Positions 5,742 to 14,315 of a DNA stretch of 15,009 nt are shown here, piece by piece. Under the pieces are notes generated by a model. That model worked only from the letters and a program-made list of their open reading frames with translations, was not told the origin of the DNA and ran no database searches. The translations under genes were made by a program, and so were the position numbers. Each line of letters starts with the position of its first letter. Position 1 is the first letter of the stretch. The stretch is from contig CAZUBF010000090.1 in assembly GCA_964618555.1 (NCBI GenBank), positions 1 through 15,009 of the forward strand. Direction: 5' to 3'. Source of the DNA: Calidifontimicrobium sp964618555 (GTDB taxonomy: Bacteria > Pseudomonadota > Gammaproteobacteria > Burkholderiales > Burkholderiaceae_C).

Positions 5742-6119
5742 ATGAGCAAGAAGAACCCTGGCGCACGGACCCGTGTCGCCGAGGCGGACGGCCGGTCGAT
5801 GGCGAAGATCGGTGACTTCAAGGAGACCGTGGCCGCGCGCGTGCAGAGCGATCCGGCGTTCGCGCAAGCCCTGCTGGACGAGGCCATCACCCTGTTCGTC
5901 AACGGCGAGCCGGAATCCGCCAAGCTGATCCTGCGCGATCTCGTCAACGCCACCGTGGGCTTCGAGGCGCTGGCCGACGCGATTCACAAGCCGGCCAAGA
6001 GCCTGCACCGGATGTTGTCGAAGTCGGGCAACCCGACGATGACCAACGTGTCCGCGATCTTCGCCGCCATCAAGCGCGCGCTGAAGGTCGAGGTGCGCAC
6101 CCAGGTCGTGATGGCCTGA
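5742..6119 (+). CDS. HigA-like antitoxin or transcription regulator with no adjacent toxin
   Basis: A 125-residue protein. The start at 5742 follows GGAG by seven bases; an upstream ATG (5712) lies within doc. The C-terminal half (about 60-120) resembles the addiction-module antidote family related to HigA: a helix-turn-helix around 73-93 (VGFEALADAIHKPAKSLHRM) followed by the signature LSKSGNPTMTNVSAIFAAI. In that family the usual partner is a HigB/RelE toxin encoded just upstream. Here the upstream gene is doc and no HigB is visible. It may be a solitary regulator of the operon, a remnant of a second module, or an extra Doc controller. The family is reasonably firm; the role is open. Confidence 0.7.
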   Translation: MSKKNPGARTRVAEADGRSMAKIGDFKETVAARVQSDPAFAQALLDEAITLFVNGEPESAKLILRDLVNATVGFEALADAIHKPAKSLHRMLSKSGNPTMTNVSAIFAAIKRALKVEVRTQVVMA

Positions 6120-6145
6120 CTTGGGCTCAGGGCTGAGGTATCCCG

Positions 6146-6310
6146 ATGGCGGAAGAGAACGAGTCATCCCCTGACTGGGTTCGCGTCACGTTGCGGATGA
6201 CAGACCAGCAGCGCGACCTGCTCCGCCGCGCGGCGGATGTTGCTGGCATGCCCGTATCGGCCTTCGTGCGACCTCTCTTGCTGCTCATGGACGCGAGGAA
6301 GAACGTGTGA
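6146..6310 (+). CDS. 54-residue ribbon-helix-helix protein
   Basis: A short gene with GAGG (6135-6138) seven bases before its ATG, 26 bases after the HigA-like gene. The product has a basic beta strand, WVRVTLRMTD (11-20), then a helix (QQRDLLRRAADVAG), a turn (MPVSAF) and a final helix. This is the layout of ribbon-helix-helix (Arc/CopG/DUF1778-like) DNA-binding proteins. Such proteins act as antitoxins, plasmid copy regulators or relaxosome accessory factors; sequence alone does not choose between them. It is the last gene before the minus-strand csp gene and probably the last of the accessory block. It is shorter than common ORF cut-offs and easily missed. Confidence 0.6.
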   Translation: MAEENESSPDWVRVTLRMTDQQRDLLRRAADVAGMPVSAFVRPLLLLMDARKNV

Positions 6311-6336
6311 CGCGCCAACCCCTGGCACGGGCCCAG

Positions 6337-6570
6337 TCAGGCTTCGGTCTTCGCCGCGACGTCGAGGGTGACCGGGCGGATGTTCTGGGCGAGGTCGCCC
6401 TTGGGTCCCTGCACGCAGTCGTAGCTCACGCGACTGCCCTGCTTGAGCGTGCGGAAACCCTCCATCTGGATCGCCGAGAAGTGCGCGAACACATCGGCGC
6501 CGCCGCCTTCGGGCTCGATGAAGCCGAAGCCTTTCGCGTCGTTGAACCACTTGACGATGCCGATGGCCAT
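6337..6570 (-). CDS. Cold-shock family RNA/DNA-binding protein
   Basis: A 77-residue single cold-shock domain protein. The start at 6570 (MAIGIVKWFNDAKGFGFI) is supported by AGGAGG four bases upstream; an ATG at 6654 would add an unrelated N-terminus. RNP1 KGFGFI is at 13-18 and RNP2 VFAHF at 27-31, the surface aromatic residues that bind single-stranded RNA or DNA. The domain ends near residue 66 and a short tail (TLDVAAKTEA) follows. It acts in the cytoplasm as an RNA chaperone. Whether it is cold-induced cannot be told. It faces clpS-clpA, an arrangement common in betaproteobacteria, and marks the start of the conserved core. Its stop is 26 bases from that of the convergent ribbon-helix-helix gene. 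Confidence 0.93.
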   Translation of the reverse strand: MAIGIVKWFNDAKGFGFIEPEGGGADVFAHFSAIQMEGFRTLKQGSRVSYDCVQGPKGDLAQNIRPVTLDVAAKTEA

Positions 6571-6606
6571 GCCGCCTCCTGTCCTGCCCGTGAATCGTGG
6601 CCGAAG

Positions 6607-6636
6607 ATTGTCGGACCCTGTTTCCGGCAGTGTCAA
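6607..6636 (-). promoter_or_regulatory. Sigma-70 promoter of the cold-shock gene
   Basis: On the minus strand TTGACA (6636-6631, perfect -35) is followed by an 18-base spacer and GACAAT (6612-6607, 4/6). Transcription would start near 6600, giving a leader of about 30 bases to the ATG at 6570. This is the strongest promoter match in the window. Confidence 0.65.
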
Positions 6637-6660
6637 GCCGATGCCCGGCGTCATGGTTGT

Positions 6661-6673
6661 TTGTCCTGGACAA
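6661..6673. repeat. Palindrome TTGTCC-T-GGACAA between csp and clpS
   Basis: A perfect six-base inverted repeat with one central base, 25 bases upstream of the csp -35 box. A further TTGTC on the minus strand (6692-6688) lies about 19 bases away. It has the look of a binding site for a dimeric regulator. I cannot name one. Confidence 0.35.
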
Positions 6674-6809
6674 TACTGTGTCAGTCGACAAGTCTTGGGC
6701 GGTCAACGCAGATCACGAGCGGGTGCGGTTCGCAAGGCCCGCTGTTCGGGGCTTGAACTCGCGTCCGGCAGGGCAACATCGTGTCTGAAGCGCGCTCCGA
6801 GAGCGAATC

Positions 6810-6817
6810 TATAGAAT
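6810..6817 (+). promoter_or_regulatory. Candidate -10 element immediately before clpS
   Basis: TATAGAAT offers two overlapping -10 boxes (TATAGA; TAGAAT, 5/6) only seven bases before the clpS ATG. No Shine-Dalgarno sequence precedes that ATG and no good -35 box is visible. If used, the transcript would be leaderless or nearly so. Confidence 0.35.
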
Positions 6818-6824
6818 CGTTCGC

Positions 6825-7177
6825 ATGCCTTCGAATGGGTCGAAGCCCCCCCCGAAACCCCCGTCGCCGGCCCGTCCGGGCGGCGGTCAGGGGGCCGTCG
6901 TCGCCGAGCGTCAGACGCAGAAGACCGCCCCGCCACGCATGTACCGGGTGGTGATGCTCAACGACGATTTCACGCCGATGGAGTTCGTCGTGATGGTGTT
7001 GCAGGAGCACTTCAGGCACGACTTGGAGACCGCGACCCATATCATGCTGAAGATCCACCACGAAGGGCGCGGTGTGTGCGGCGTCTACACGAAGGACGTC
7101 GCCGCGACGAAGGTCGAACTGGTGCTGGCTTCCGCCAAGCGGGCGGGGCACCCGTTGCAGTGCATTATGGAGGCCGC

Positions 7178-7181
<4 letters not shown>
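6825..7181 (+). CDS. clpS: ClpS, N-end-rule adaptor of the ClpAP protease
   Basis: A 118-residue adaptor that delivers proteins with N-terminal Phe, Leu, Trp or Tyr to ClpA. Residues 1-37 are a Pro/Gly-rich flexible tail (MPSNGSKPPPKPPSPARPGG), which in ClpS threads into ClpA. The folded core begins at MYRVVMLNDDFTPMEFVV. NDD with the following Thr-Pro-Met supplies the degron pocket, and the second half carries HxxGRGVCGVYTKDVAATK, the ClpA-binding face. The length is near the usual 105-120. The stop overlaps the clpA start (ATGA), so the two are translated together. The ATG has no Shine-Dalgarno sequence but a -10-like box very close by. Confidence 0.95.
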
Positions 7182-9472
<2,291 letters not shown>

Positions 9473-9481
<9 letters not shown>

Positions 9482-9512
9482 GGTCGCTGCGGGGCGCCGC
9501 CGGTCAGGCGGT
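9473..9512. terminator. Inverted repeat at the convergent clpA/mtfA stops, possible bidirectional terminator
   Basis: ACCGCCTGA (9473-9481) and TCAGGCGGT (9504-9512) are perfect complements around a GC-rich 22-base centre, with the clpA stop in one arm and the mtfA stop in the other. No T tract follows on either strand, so this is at best a weak terminator. The match partly reflects that both proteins end in Thr-Ala-stop with the same codons. Confidence 0.35.
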
Positions 9513-10292
9513 GGCCGCAGGGTCCTGGCGGTAGAACTCGACGAACAGCCGATACAACTCCGGCTGTTCGTCCTTCATCGCCAGCGGTGTGACGAAGAAG
9601 GCCTCGCTGGCCACGGCGAAGAACTCGCCGGGCGCCTCGGCGCCGTACGGATCGAGCACCGTGTCGTGCCCGCACGCCACGCGCTCGCAGAAGCGGTCGT
9701 ACGCGTACTGCATCACCGCGTCCCAGTGCGCCATGGCCTTCGCGTCGTGCAGCGGCGGCATGCCGTCGGCCTCGCCGTCGAGCATGTCGATGACGTGGGC
9801 GAACTCGTGGATCACGACGTTGTAAGCCTCGGCCTCGGCCTGGGCGTCGCCGGCGGCGTCGACGTCGGCCCAGCTGAGCATCACCGGCCCGCCCTCCATC
9901 GCCTCGCCGGCGAGGACCTCGTCGTAGCGGTGCACGACGCCGTGCTCGTCGGTGACCTCTCGGCGGGCCACCACCTGCGATGGATGCACGACGATGCCGA
10001 CGAAGCCGTCGTACGCCGCCAGCCCGAGACGCAGCACCGGCAGGCAGGCCTGCGCGGCGATCGCCACGGCGGTCGCGTCGTCGACGACGAAACCACCGGC
10101 GCCGCTGAACTCCTTGCGGTCGAGGAACAGGCTGGCGAGCCGCCGAAGCTCGGTGACGTCGGCGTCGCTGCGTCGCGCGAGGAACGGGTAGCGCTGCAGC
10201 GTGCGCTGCCACAGCGCGTCGGGGATGTCGCGCCGCGCCAGCGCCAGCCGTTCGCGCCGCAAGCGCCAGCGCTGCAGCCAGCGGCCGAACAT
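9504..10292 (-). CDS. mtfA: MtfA-type zinc-dependent peptidase
   Basis: A 262-residue protein of the MtfA family (E. coli MtfA is 265). The start MFGRWLQRWRLRRERL is set by the one-base overlap with the lpxH stop (TGATG). The zinc motif HEFAH lies at 162-166 (His162, Glu163, His166). The segment EFFAVASEAFF (223-233) should give the third metal ligand. Other family hallmarks are the Tyr/Pro-rich start of the body (LQRYPFLARRS) and GIVVHPSQVVA. In enterobacteria MtfA binds the glucose repressor Mlc and has aminopeptidase activity; in this lineage Mlc may be absent, so the physiological target is uncertain. It is the last gene of the ppiA-ppiB-lpxH-mtfA operon and converges on clpA. Confidence 0.9.
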   Translation of the reverse strand: MFGRWLQRWRLRRERLALARRDIPDALWQRTLQRYPFLARRSDADVTELRRLASLFLDRKEFSGAGGFVVDDATAVAIAAQACLPVLRLGLAAYDGFVGIVVHPSQVVARREVTDEHGVVHRYDEVLAGEAMEGGPVMLSWADVDAAGDAQAEAEAYNVVIHEFAHVIDMLDGEADGMPPLHDAKAMAHWDAVMQYAYDRFCERVACGHDTVLDPYGAEAPGEFFAVASEAFFVTPLAMKDEQPELYRLFVEFYRQDPAATA

Positions 10293-11071
10293 CAGCCGAC
10301 CGGCGGGAGGCGGCTGAATCCGTCGCGCGTCAGGCGCAGCACCTGGGCGCGCGGCGGCGACGCATCGAGATCCCAGTCGCTGAGCACATGACGTTCGTGG
10401 CCGACGGTCAGCGTCTCGTCGCCGGGGCGGTGCGTGTGCCCGTGCACCATGTGGCTGCACCCCGCGGCGTGCATCCAGGCCACCGCCGCGCCCGGGTCGA
10501 CGTCGGTGGTCGTCGCCGCAGCGCCCTGCTGGCGCTGCTGGCTCGCGTCGCGCATCTGGCGCGCGACGACGCGCCGCTGCGCGATCGGCATGGCCAGCGC
10601 CGCGCGGCGCCAGGCGTCGCTGCGTGCCTGCTCGCGAAAACGCTGGTACTCGACGTCGGCCAGGCACAGCAGGTCGCCGTGCGTCAGCAGCACGCGTCGC
10701 CCGAAGGCGACGAGCAGCGTCGGGTCCTGCAACCCGATCGCGCCGGCGTCGCGCAGCATCGCGCCGCCGACGAGGAAGTCACGGTTGCCGACCATGAAAC
10801 CGACCTGAAGGCGGCTCGACGCGTCGGCGAGCACGTCGACGCAGGCGGCTTCGAACGGCTCGCCGCGCGCGTCGTCGCCGACCCAGGCTTCGAACAGGTC
10901 GCCGAGGATCAGCACCGCGTCGGCGCGCGTGCCGCGCATGTGGCGCGCCCAGGCGGCGAACGTTGGGCCGTCGGCGTCGGCCAGGTGCAGGTCGGAGATG
11001 AACTCGACCGCCTGCCAGTGCGGCGCGGCGACGAGCTCGTACAGGCTCGGCAGTTGCCAGCCCTCAGGCAT
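10292..11071 (-). CDS. lpxH: UDP-2,3-diacylglucosamine diphosphatase (LpxH)
   Basis: A 259-residue metallophosphoesterase that cleaves UDP-2,3-diacylglucosamine to lipid X and UMP, the fourth step of lipid A synthesis, at the inner face of the cytoplasmic membrane. All blocks of the dimetal site are present: Asp27-x-His29 in FISDLHL, GDLFEAWVGDD (57-67, Asp58), GNRD (95-98, Asn96), LTHGD (His131) and HGHTH (210-214). ATG 11071 overlaps the ppiB stop by one base (TGATG); an in-frame GTG at 11074 would add one residue and is equally possible. The presence of lpxH implies a Gram-negative outer membrane. It is coupled to ppiB upstream and mtfA downstream. Confidence 0.93.
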   Translation of the reverse strand: MPEGWQLPSLYELVAAPHWQAVEFISDLHLADADGPTFAAWARHMRGTRADAVLILGDLFEAWVGDDARGEPFEAACVDVLADASSRLQVGFMVGNRDFLVGGAMLRDAGAIGLQDPTLLVAFGRRVLLTHGDLLCLADVEYQRFREQARSDAWRRAALAMPIAQRRVVARQMRDASQQRQQGAAATTTDVDPGAAVAWMHAAGCSHMVHGHTHRPGDETLTVGHERHVLSDWDLDASPPRAQVLRLTRDGFSRLPPVG

Positions 11072-11574
11072 CACTCGACGACGACGGCCTTGCGAATGAC
11101 GACGTCTTCCATCGGCACGTCGTCGTGCATGCCGCGGCGCCCGGTGCGCACGCTTTCGATCGCGTCGACGACGTCGGTGCCGGAAACGACCTTGCCGAAC
11201 ACCGCGTAGCCCCAGCCCTGCGGCGATTCGGCCTTGAAGTTCAGGAAGTCGTTGTCGGTGGTGTTGATGAAGAACTGCGCCGTGGCCGAGTGCGGCGCCG
11301 AGGTGCGCGCCATGGCGACCGTGTAGTGCGCGTTCTTCAGCCCATTGTTCGCCTCGTTGGCGATCGGCGCGCCGGTCGCCTTCTGCTTCATGCCCGCCTC
11401 GAAGCCGCCGCCCTGGATCATGAAGCCCTTGATCACGCGGTGGAACACGGTGCCGTCGTAGTGACCCTTGTCGACGTAGTCGACGAAGTTGGCCACCGAC
11501 AGCGGAGCCTTCACGTCGTCGAGTTCGATGCGGATCGTGCCGGCGCTGGTGTCGAGTTCAACGGTCTTGGTCAT
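11071..11574 (-). CDS. ppiB: Cytoplasmic peptidyl-prolyl cis-trans isomerase B (cyclophilin)
   Basis: A 167-residue cyclophilin without a signal peptide, so cytoplasmic. The fold signature GHYDGTVFHRVIKGFMIQGGGF contains the catalytic FHR arginine and the Gln-Gly-Gly-Gly loop. It is followed by TVAMARTSAPHSATAQFFIN and a final WGYAVFGKVV, matching bacterial PpiB in order and spacing (E. coli 164 residues). It starts two bases after the ppiA stop, with GGAG eight bases upstream. Its stop overlaps lpxH. The protein is a paralogue of the adjacent PpiA and the two probably arose by duplication with loss or gain of the export signal. Confidence 0.95.
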   Translation of the reverse strand: MTKTVELDTSAGTIRIELDDVKAPLSVANFVDYVDKGHYDGTVFHRVIKGFMIQGGGFEAGMKQKATGAPIANEANNGLKNAHYTVAMARTSAPHSATAQFFINTTDNDFLNFKAESPQGWGYAVFGKVVSGTDVVDAIESVRTGRRGMHDDVPMEDVVIRKAVVVE

Positions 11575-11576
11575 CT

Positions 11577-12137
11577 TCAGTTCTCCAGGGTGGCCTTCGT
11601 GATGACCACGGGTTGCACGGGAACGTTCTGGTGCGGCCCCTTGCTTCCGGTGGGCACGCCCTTGATCCTGTCGACCACGTCCATGCCCTCGACGACCTTG
11701 CCGAACACCGCGTAGCCATGCCCGTCGCGCGCGTTGGGCTGGTCGAGGAACGCGTTGTCGACGACGTTGACGAAGAACTGCGCGGTCGCCGAGTCGGGCA
11801 CGCCGGTGCGCGCCATCGCCACGGTGCCGCGCGCGTTGGACAGGCCGTTGCGGCTCTCGAGCGGGATCGCCGCGCGCGTGGGCTTCTGCACCATGTCGGG
11901 AGTGAAGCCGCCGCCCTGGACCATGAAGTTGGGGATCACGCGATGGAACACCGTGCCGTCGTAGTGCCCCGCCTTGACGTACTGCAAGAAGTTGTCCACC
12001 GTCTTCGGCGCCTTCGCCGCGTCGAGCTCGAGCACGACGTCGCCCATAGAAGTCTGCAGGCGCACCTTCTGCTGCGCCCATGCCGGAGAGCTTGCCAGCG
12101 TCGCCATGAGCGCCACGATCGTCATTGCGTGTTTCAT
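11577..12137 (-). CDS. ppiA: Periplasmic peptidyl-prolyl cis-trans isomerase A (cyclophilin)
   Basis: A 186-residue exported cyclophilin (E. coli PpiA is 190). The start at 12137 gives a typical signal peptide, MKHAMTIVALMATLASSPAWA, written here as residues 1-21, with cleavage after Ala-Trp-Ala before Gln22. The mature domain has GHYDGTVFHRVIPNFMVQGG, VAMARTGVPDSATAQFFVN and GYAVFGKVVEGMDVVD. It assists folding of envelope proteins at proline bonds. GGGAG lies ten bases before the ATG, slightly far. It is the first gene of the minus-strand operon and is divergent from cysS; the 115 bases between them hold both promoters and a strong hairpin. Longer open frames upstream lack a start signal. 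Confidence 0.94.
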   Translation of the reverse strand: MKHAMTIVALMATLASSPAWAQQKVRLQTSMGDVVLELDAAKAPKTVDNFLQYVKAGHYDGTVFHRVIPNFMVQGGGFTPDMVQKPTRAAIPLESRNGLSNARGTVAMARTGVPDSATAQFFVNVVDNAFLDQPNARDGHGYAVFGKVVEGMDVVDRIKGVPTGSKGPHQNVPVQPVVITKATLEN

Positions 12138-12172
12138 CGAAATCGAACTCCCAACCGGCGTGGAGCCGCCGC

Positions 12173-12229
12173 TATACTGAATCGATTCTACCGAGCGGCC
12201 TCCGACACACCCGGGTTCTGGAGGCCGCT
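12173..12229 (+). promoter_or_regulatory. cysS leader: -10 box and strong hairpin in the ppiA/cysS divergent region
   Basis: TATACT (12173-12178, 5/6 to the -10 consensus) sits beside the palindrome GAATCGATTC (12179-12188). On the opposite strand TAGAAT (12190-12185) could serve as the ppiA -10; neither has a clear -35. Downstream, AGCGGCCTCC (12194-12203) pairs perfectly over ten bases with GGAGGCCGCT (12220-12229) around a 16-base loop, followed by GTCTTTCCCCC. The hairpin would lie in the cysS leader, 23 bases before the ATG. It could attenuate cysS, or simply be a structural leader. Confidence 0.4.
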
Positions 12230-12252
12230 GTCTTTCCCCCGTCCGAACCACG

Positions 12253-13632
12253 ATGCTGCGCATCCACAACTCGCTGACCCGTGCGCTCGAGCCCTTCGAG
12301 CCGCTCGAGCCCGGCAAGGTGCGCATGTACGTGTGCGGGATCACGGTGTACGACCTGTGCCACATGGGCCACGCGCGCATGATGACCGCGTTCGACGTCG
12401 TCTACCGCTGGCTGCGCGCGCTCGGCCACGACGTGACCTACGTGCGCAACATCACCGACATCGACGACAAGATCATCAAGCGCGCACTCGAGCGCGGCAT
12501 GCCGATCCGCCGGCTCACCGACGAGATGATCTCGGCGATGCACGCCGACATCGGCGCCATCGGACTGCTGTCGCCCACGCACGAGCCGCGCGCCACCGAC
12601 TACGTGCCGCAGATGCTCGAGATGATCGGCACGCTCGAGCGAAAGGGCTTCGCGTACCGCGCCCCGGGCGGCGACGTCAACTACGCCGTGCGCAAGTTCG
12701 CCGGCTACGGCAAGCTGTCGGGCAAGTCGATCGACGAACTGCGCGCCGGCGAGCGCGTGGCCGTGCTCGACGGCAAGGACGATCCGCTGGACTTCGTGCT
12801 GTGGAAGGCGGCCAAGGCCGACGAACCCGACGATGCGAAGTACGCCAGCGCCTTCGGCCCGGGACGACCGGGGTGGCACATCGAGTGCTCGGCGATGAGC
12901 TGCGCGCTGCTCGGCGAGACCTTCGACATCCACGGCGGCGGGCTCGACCTGCAGTTCCCGCACCACGAGAACGAGATCGCGCAGAGCGAGGCCGCCAGCG
13001 GCAGACCGTTCGCGCGCGTGTGGATGCACAACGGCTTCCTCAACGTCGACGACGAGAAGATGTCCAAGTCGCTGGGCAACTTCTTCACGATCCGCGACGT
13101 GCTCGCGGTCACCGACGGCGAGACGCTTCGCTTCGCGATGCTGCGCACGCACTACCGCAGCCCCTTCAACTTCAGCGACGCGCTGCTCGACGAGTCGCGC
13201 CAGGCGCTGCGCCGGCTGTACACCGCGCTCGATGCCGTCGCACCCGACGACACGCCGCTGGACTGGTCGCAGCCCGTGGCGGCGGCGTTCCGCGACGCGA
13301 TGAACGACGACTTCAACACCCCGGCGGCGCTGGCGGTGCTGTTCGACCTCGCCGGCGCGGTCAACCGCGAACGCTCGCCGTCCGCTGCCGCGCAGCTCAA
13401 GTCGCTCGGCGCCGCGCTGGGCATCCTGCAGCAGTCGCCGCGCGTCTTCCTGCAGGGCGCCACGAAGCCCGACTCGCTCGACGCGGACGCCGTCGAGCGG
13501 CGCATCGCCGAACGCGCGCAGGCCAAGCGATCGCGCGACTTCGCGCTGGCCGACCGCATCCGCGACGAACTCGCCGCGCAGGGCGTGATGCTCAAGGACG
13601 GACCGCAGGGCACGACCTGGGTGCGGGCCTGA
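12253..13632 (+). CDS. cysS: Cysteinyl-tRNA synthetase
   Basis: A 459-residue class I aminoacyl-tRNA synthetase (E. coli 461) that charges tRNA-Cys in the cytoplasm. The HIGH motif is HMGH (37-40) and the KMSKS loop is exact (269-273). The zinc that selects cysteine is held by Cys28 (YVCGITVYD), Cys212 (HIECSAM), His237 and Glu241 in FPHHENE. The C-terminal helical and small anticodon-recognition domains follow, ending RIRDELAAQGVMLKDGPQGTTW. The ATG at 12253 gives the standard MLRIHNSLTR start but has only a poor Shine-Dalgarno sequence; a leader hairpin lies just upstream. The glycosylase gene begins ten bases after its stop. Confidence 0.97.
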   Translation: MLRIHNSLTRALEPFEPLEPGKVRMYVCGITVYDLCHMGHARMMTAFDVVYRWLRALGHDVTYVRNITDIDDKIIKRALERGMPIRRLTDEMISAMHADIGAIGLLSPTHEPRATDYVPQMLEMIGTLERKGFAYRAPGGDVNYAVRKFAGYGKLSGKSIDELRAGERVAVLDGKDDPLDFVLWKAAKADEPDDAKYASAFGPGRPGWHIECSAMSCALLGETFDIHGGGLDLQFPHHENEIAQSEAASGRPFARVWMHNGFLNVDDEKMSKSLGNFFTIRDVLAVTDGETLRFAMLRTHYRSPFNFSDALLDESRQALRRLYTALDAVAPDDTPLDWSQPVAAAFRDAMNDDFNTPAALAVLFDLAGAVNRERSPSAAAQLKSLGAALGILQQSPRVFLQGATKPDSLDADAVERRIAERAQAKRSRDFALADRIRDELAAQGVMLKDGPQGTTWVRA

Positions 13633-13642
13633 TGCGGCGACG

Positions 13643-14296
13643 ATGGACGGCAAGTCGGTGACCACGCTCGTCACGCCCGACTACTGGGACGATGCCTGCA
13701 GGCACCTGACGCGGCGCGACCGGGTCATGAAGAAGCTGATCCCGCGCTTCGGCCAGGCGCGTCTGCGCAGCCGCGGCGACGCGTTCACGACGCTGGCGCG
13801 GTCGATCGTCGGCCAGCAGATCTCGGTGAAGGCGGCGCAATCGGTGTGGGATCGGCTTGCCGACGCCGGCGCGCGCCAGGGCCGGCTCGACCCGCACGTG
13901 GTGCTGTCGCTCGGCGTCGACGACCTGCGTTCCACGGGGCTGTCGGCGCGCAAGGTCGAGTACGTGCGCGACCTGGCGGCGCACTTCGTCGACGGCACCG
14001 TGCACGAGCGCCAGTGGCCGTCGATGGACGACGAGGCGATCATCGACGAACTGGTCGCGATCCGCGGCATCGGCCGCTGGACCGCCGAGATGTTCCTGAT
14101 CTTCCACCTGCTGCGCCCCAACGTGATGCCGCTCGACGACCTCGGGCTGATCCGCGGCATCAGCGTCAACTACTTCAGCGGCGAGCCGGTCACCCGCGCC
14201 GAGGCGCGCGAGGTCGGGGAGGCGTGGGCACCGTACCGCTCGGTGGCCACGTGGTACGTGTGGCGCAGCCTCGATCCGGTGCCGGTCGACTATTGA
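13643..14296 (+). CDS. DNA-3-methyladenine glycosylase II (AlkA/Mag type)
   Basis: A 217-residue base-excision repair enzyme of the HhH-GPD superfamily that removes alkylated purines. The central ARSIVGQQISVKAAQSVWDR is the family's substrate-pocket helix pair. The helix-hairpin-helix is ELVAIRGIGRWTAEMF, with Ile140-Arg-Gly-Ile-Gly-Arg-Trp146. The catalytic aspartate is in PLDDLGL (Asp165/Asp166). The end, WAPYRSVATWYVWRSLD, is typical of AlkA. It lacks the N-terminal domain of E. coli AlkA (282 residues) and resembles the shorter yeast Mag1-like form. No Fe-S cysteine cluster is present, which argues against MutY or Nth. The cysS-glycosylase-accA order is usual in Burkholderiales; the gaps of 10 and 19 bases suggest one transcript. 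Confidence 0.9.
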   Translation: MDGKSVTTLVTPDYWDDACRHLTRRDRVMKKLIPRFGQARLRSRGDAFTTLARSIVGQQISVKAAQSVWDRLADAGARQGRLDPHVVLSLGVDDLRSTGLSARKVEYVRDLAAHFVDGTVHERQWPSMDDEAIIDELVAIRGIGRWTAEMFLIFHLLRPNVMPLDDLGLIRGISVNYFSGEPVTRAEAREVGEAWAPYRSVATWYVWRSLDPVPVDY

Positions 14297-14315
14297 CAAC
14301 CACGAGGGCCCGCGC

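Noticed and set aside
6730..6790. tRNA-like T-arm, GAGTTCAAGCCCC on the minus strand near clpS
   Set aside because: The flanking bases do not form the five-base T stem and no acceptor, D or anticodon arm is found.
11613..13674. Long open frames overlapping ppiA and cysS in other frames (682 codons on plus, 500 on minus)
   Set aside because: They cross real genes and intergenic regions, are Arg/Ala/His-rich and lack recognisable domains; typical shadows in GC-rich DNA.
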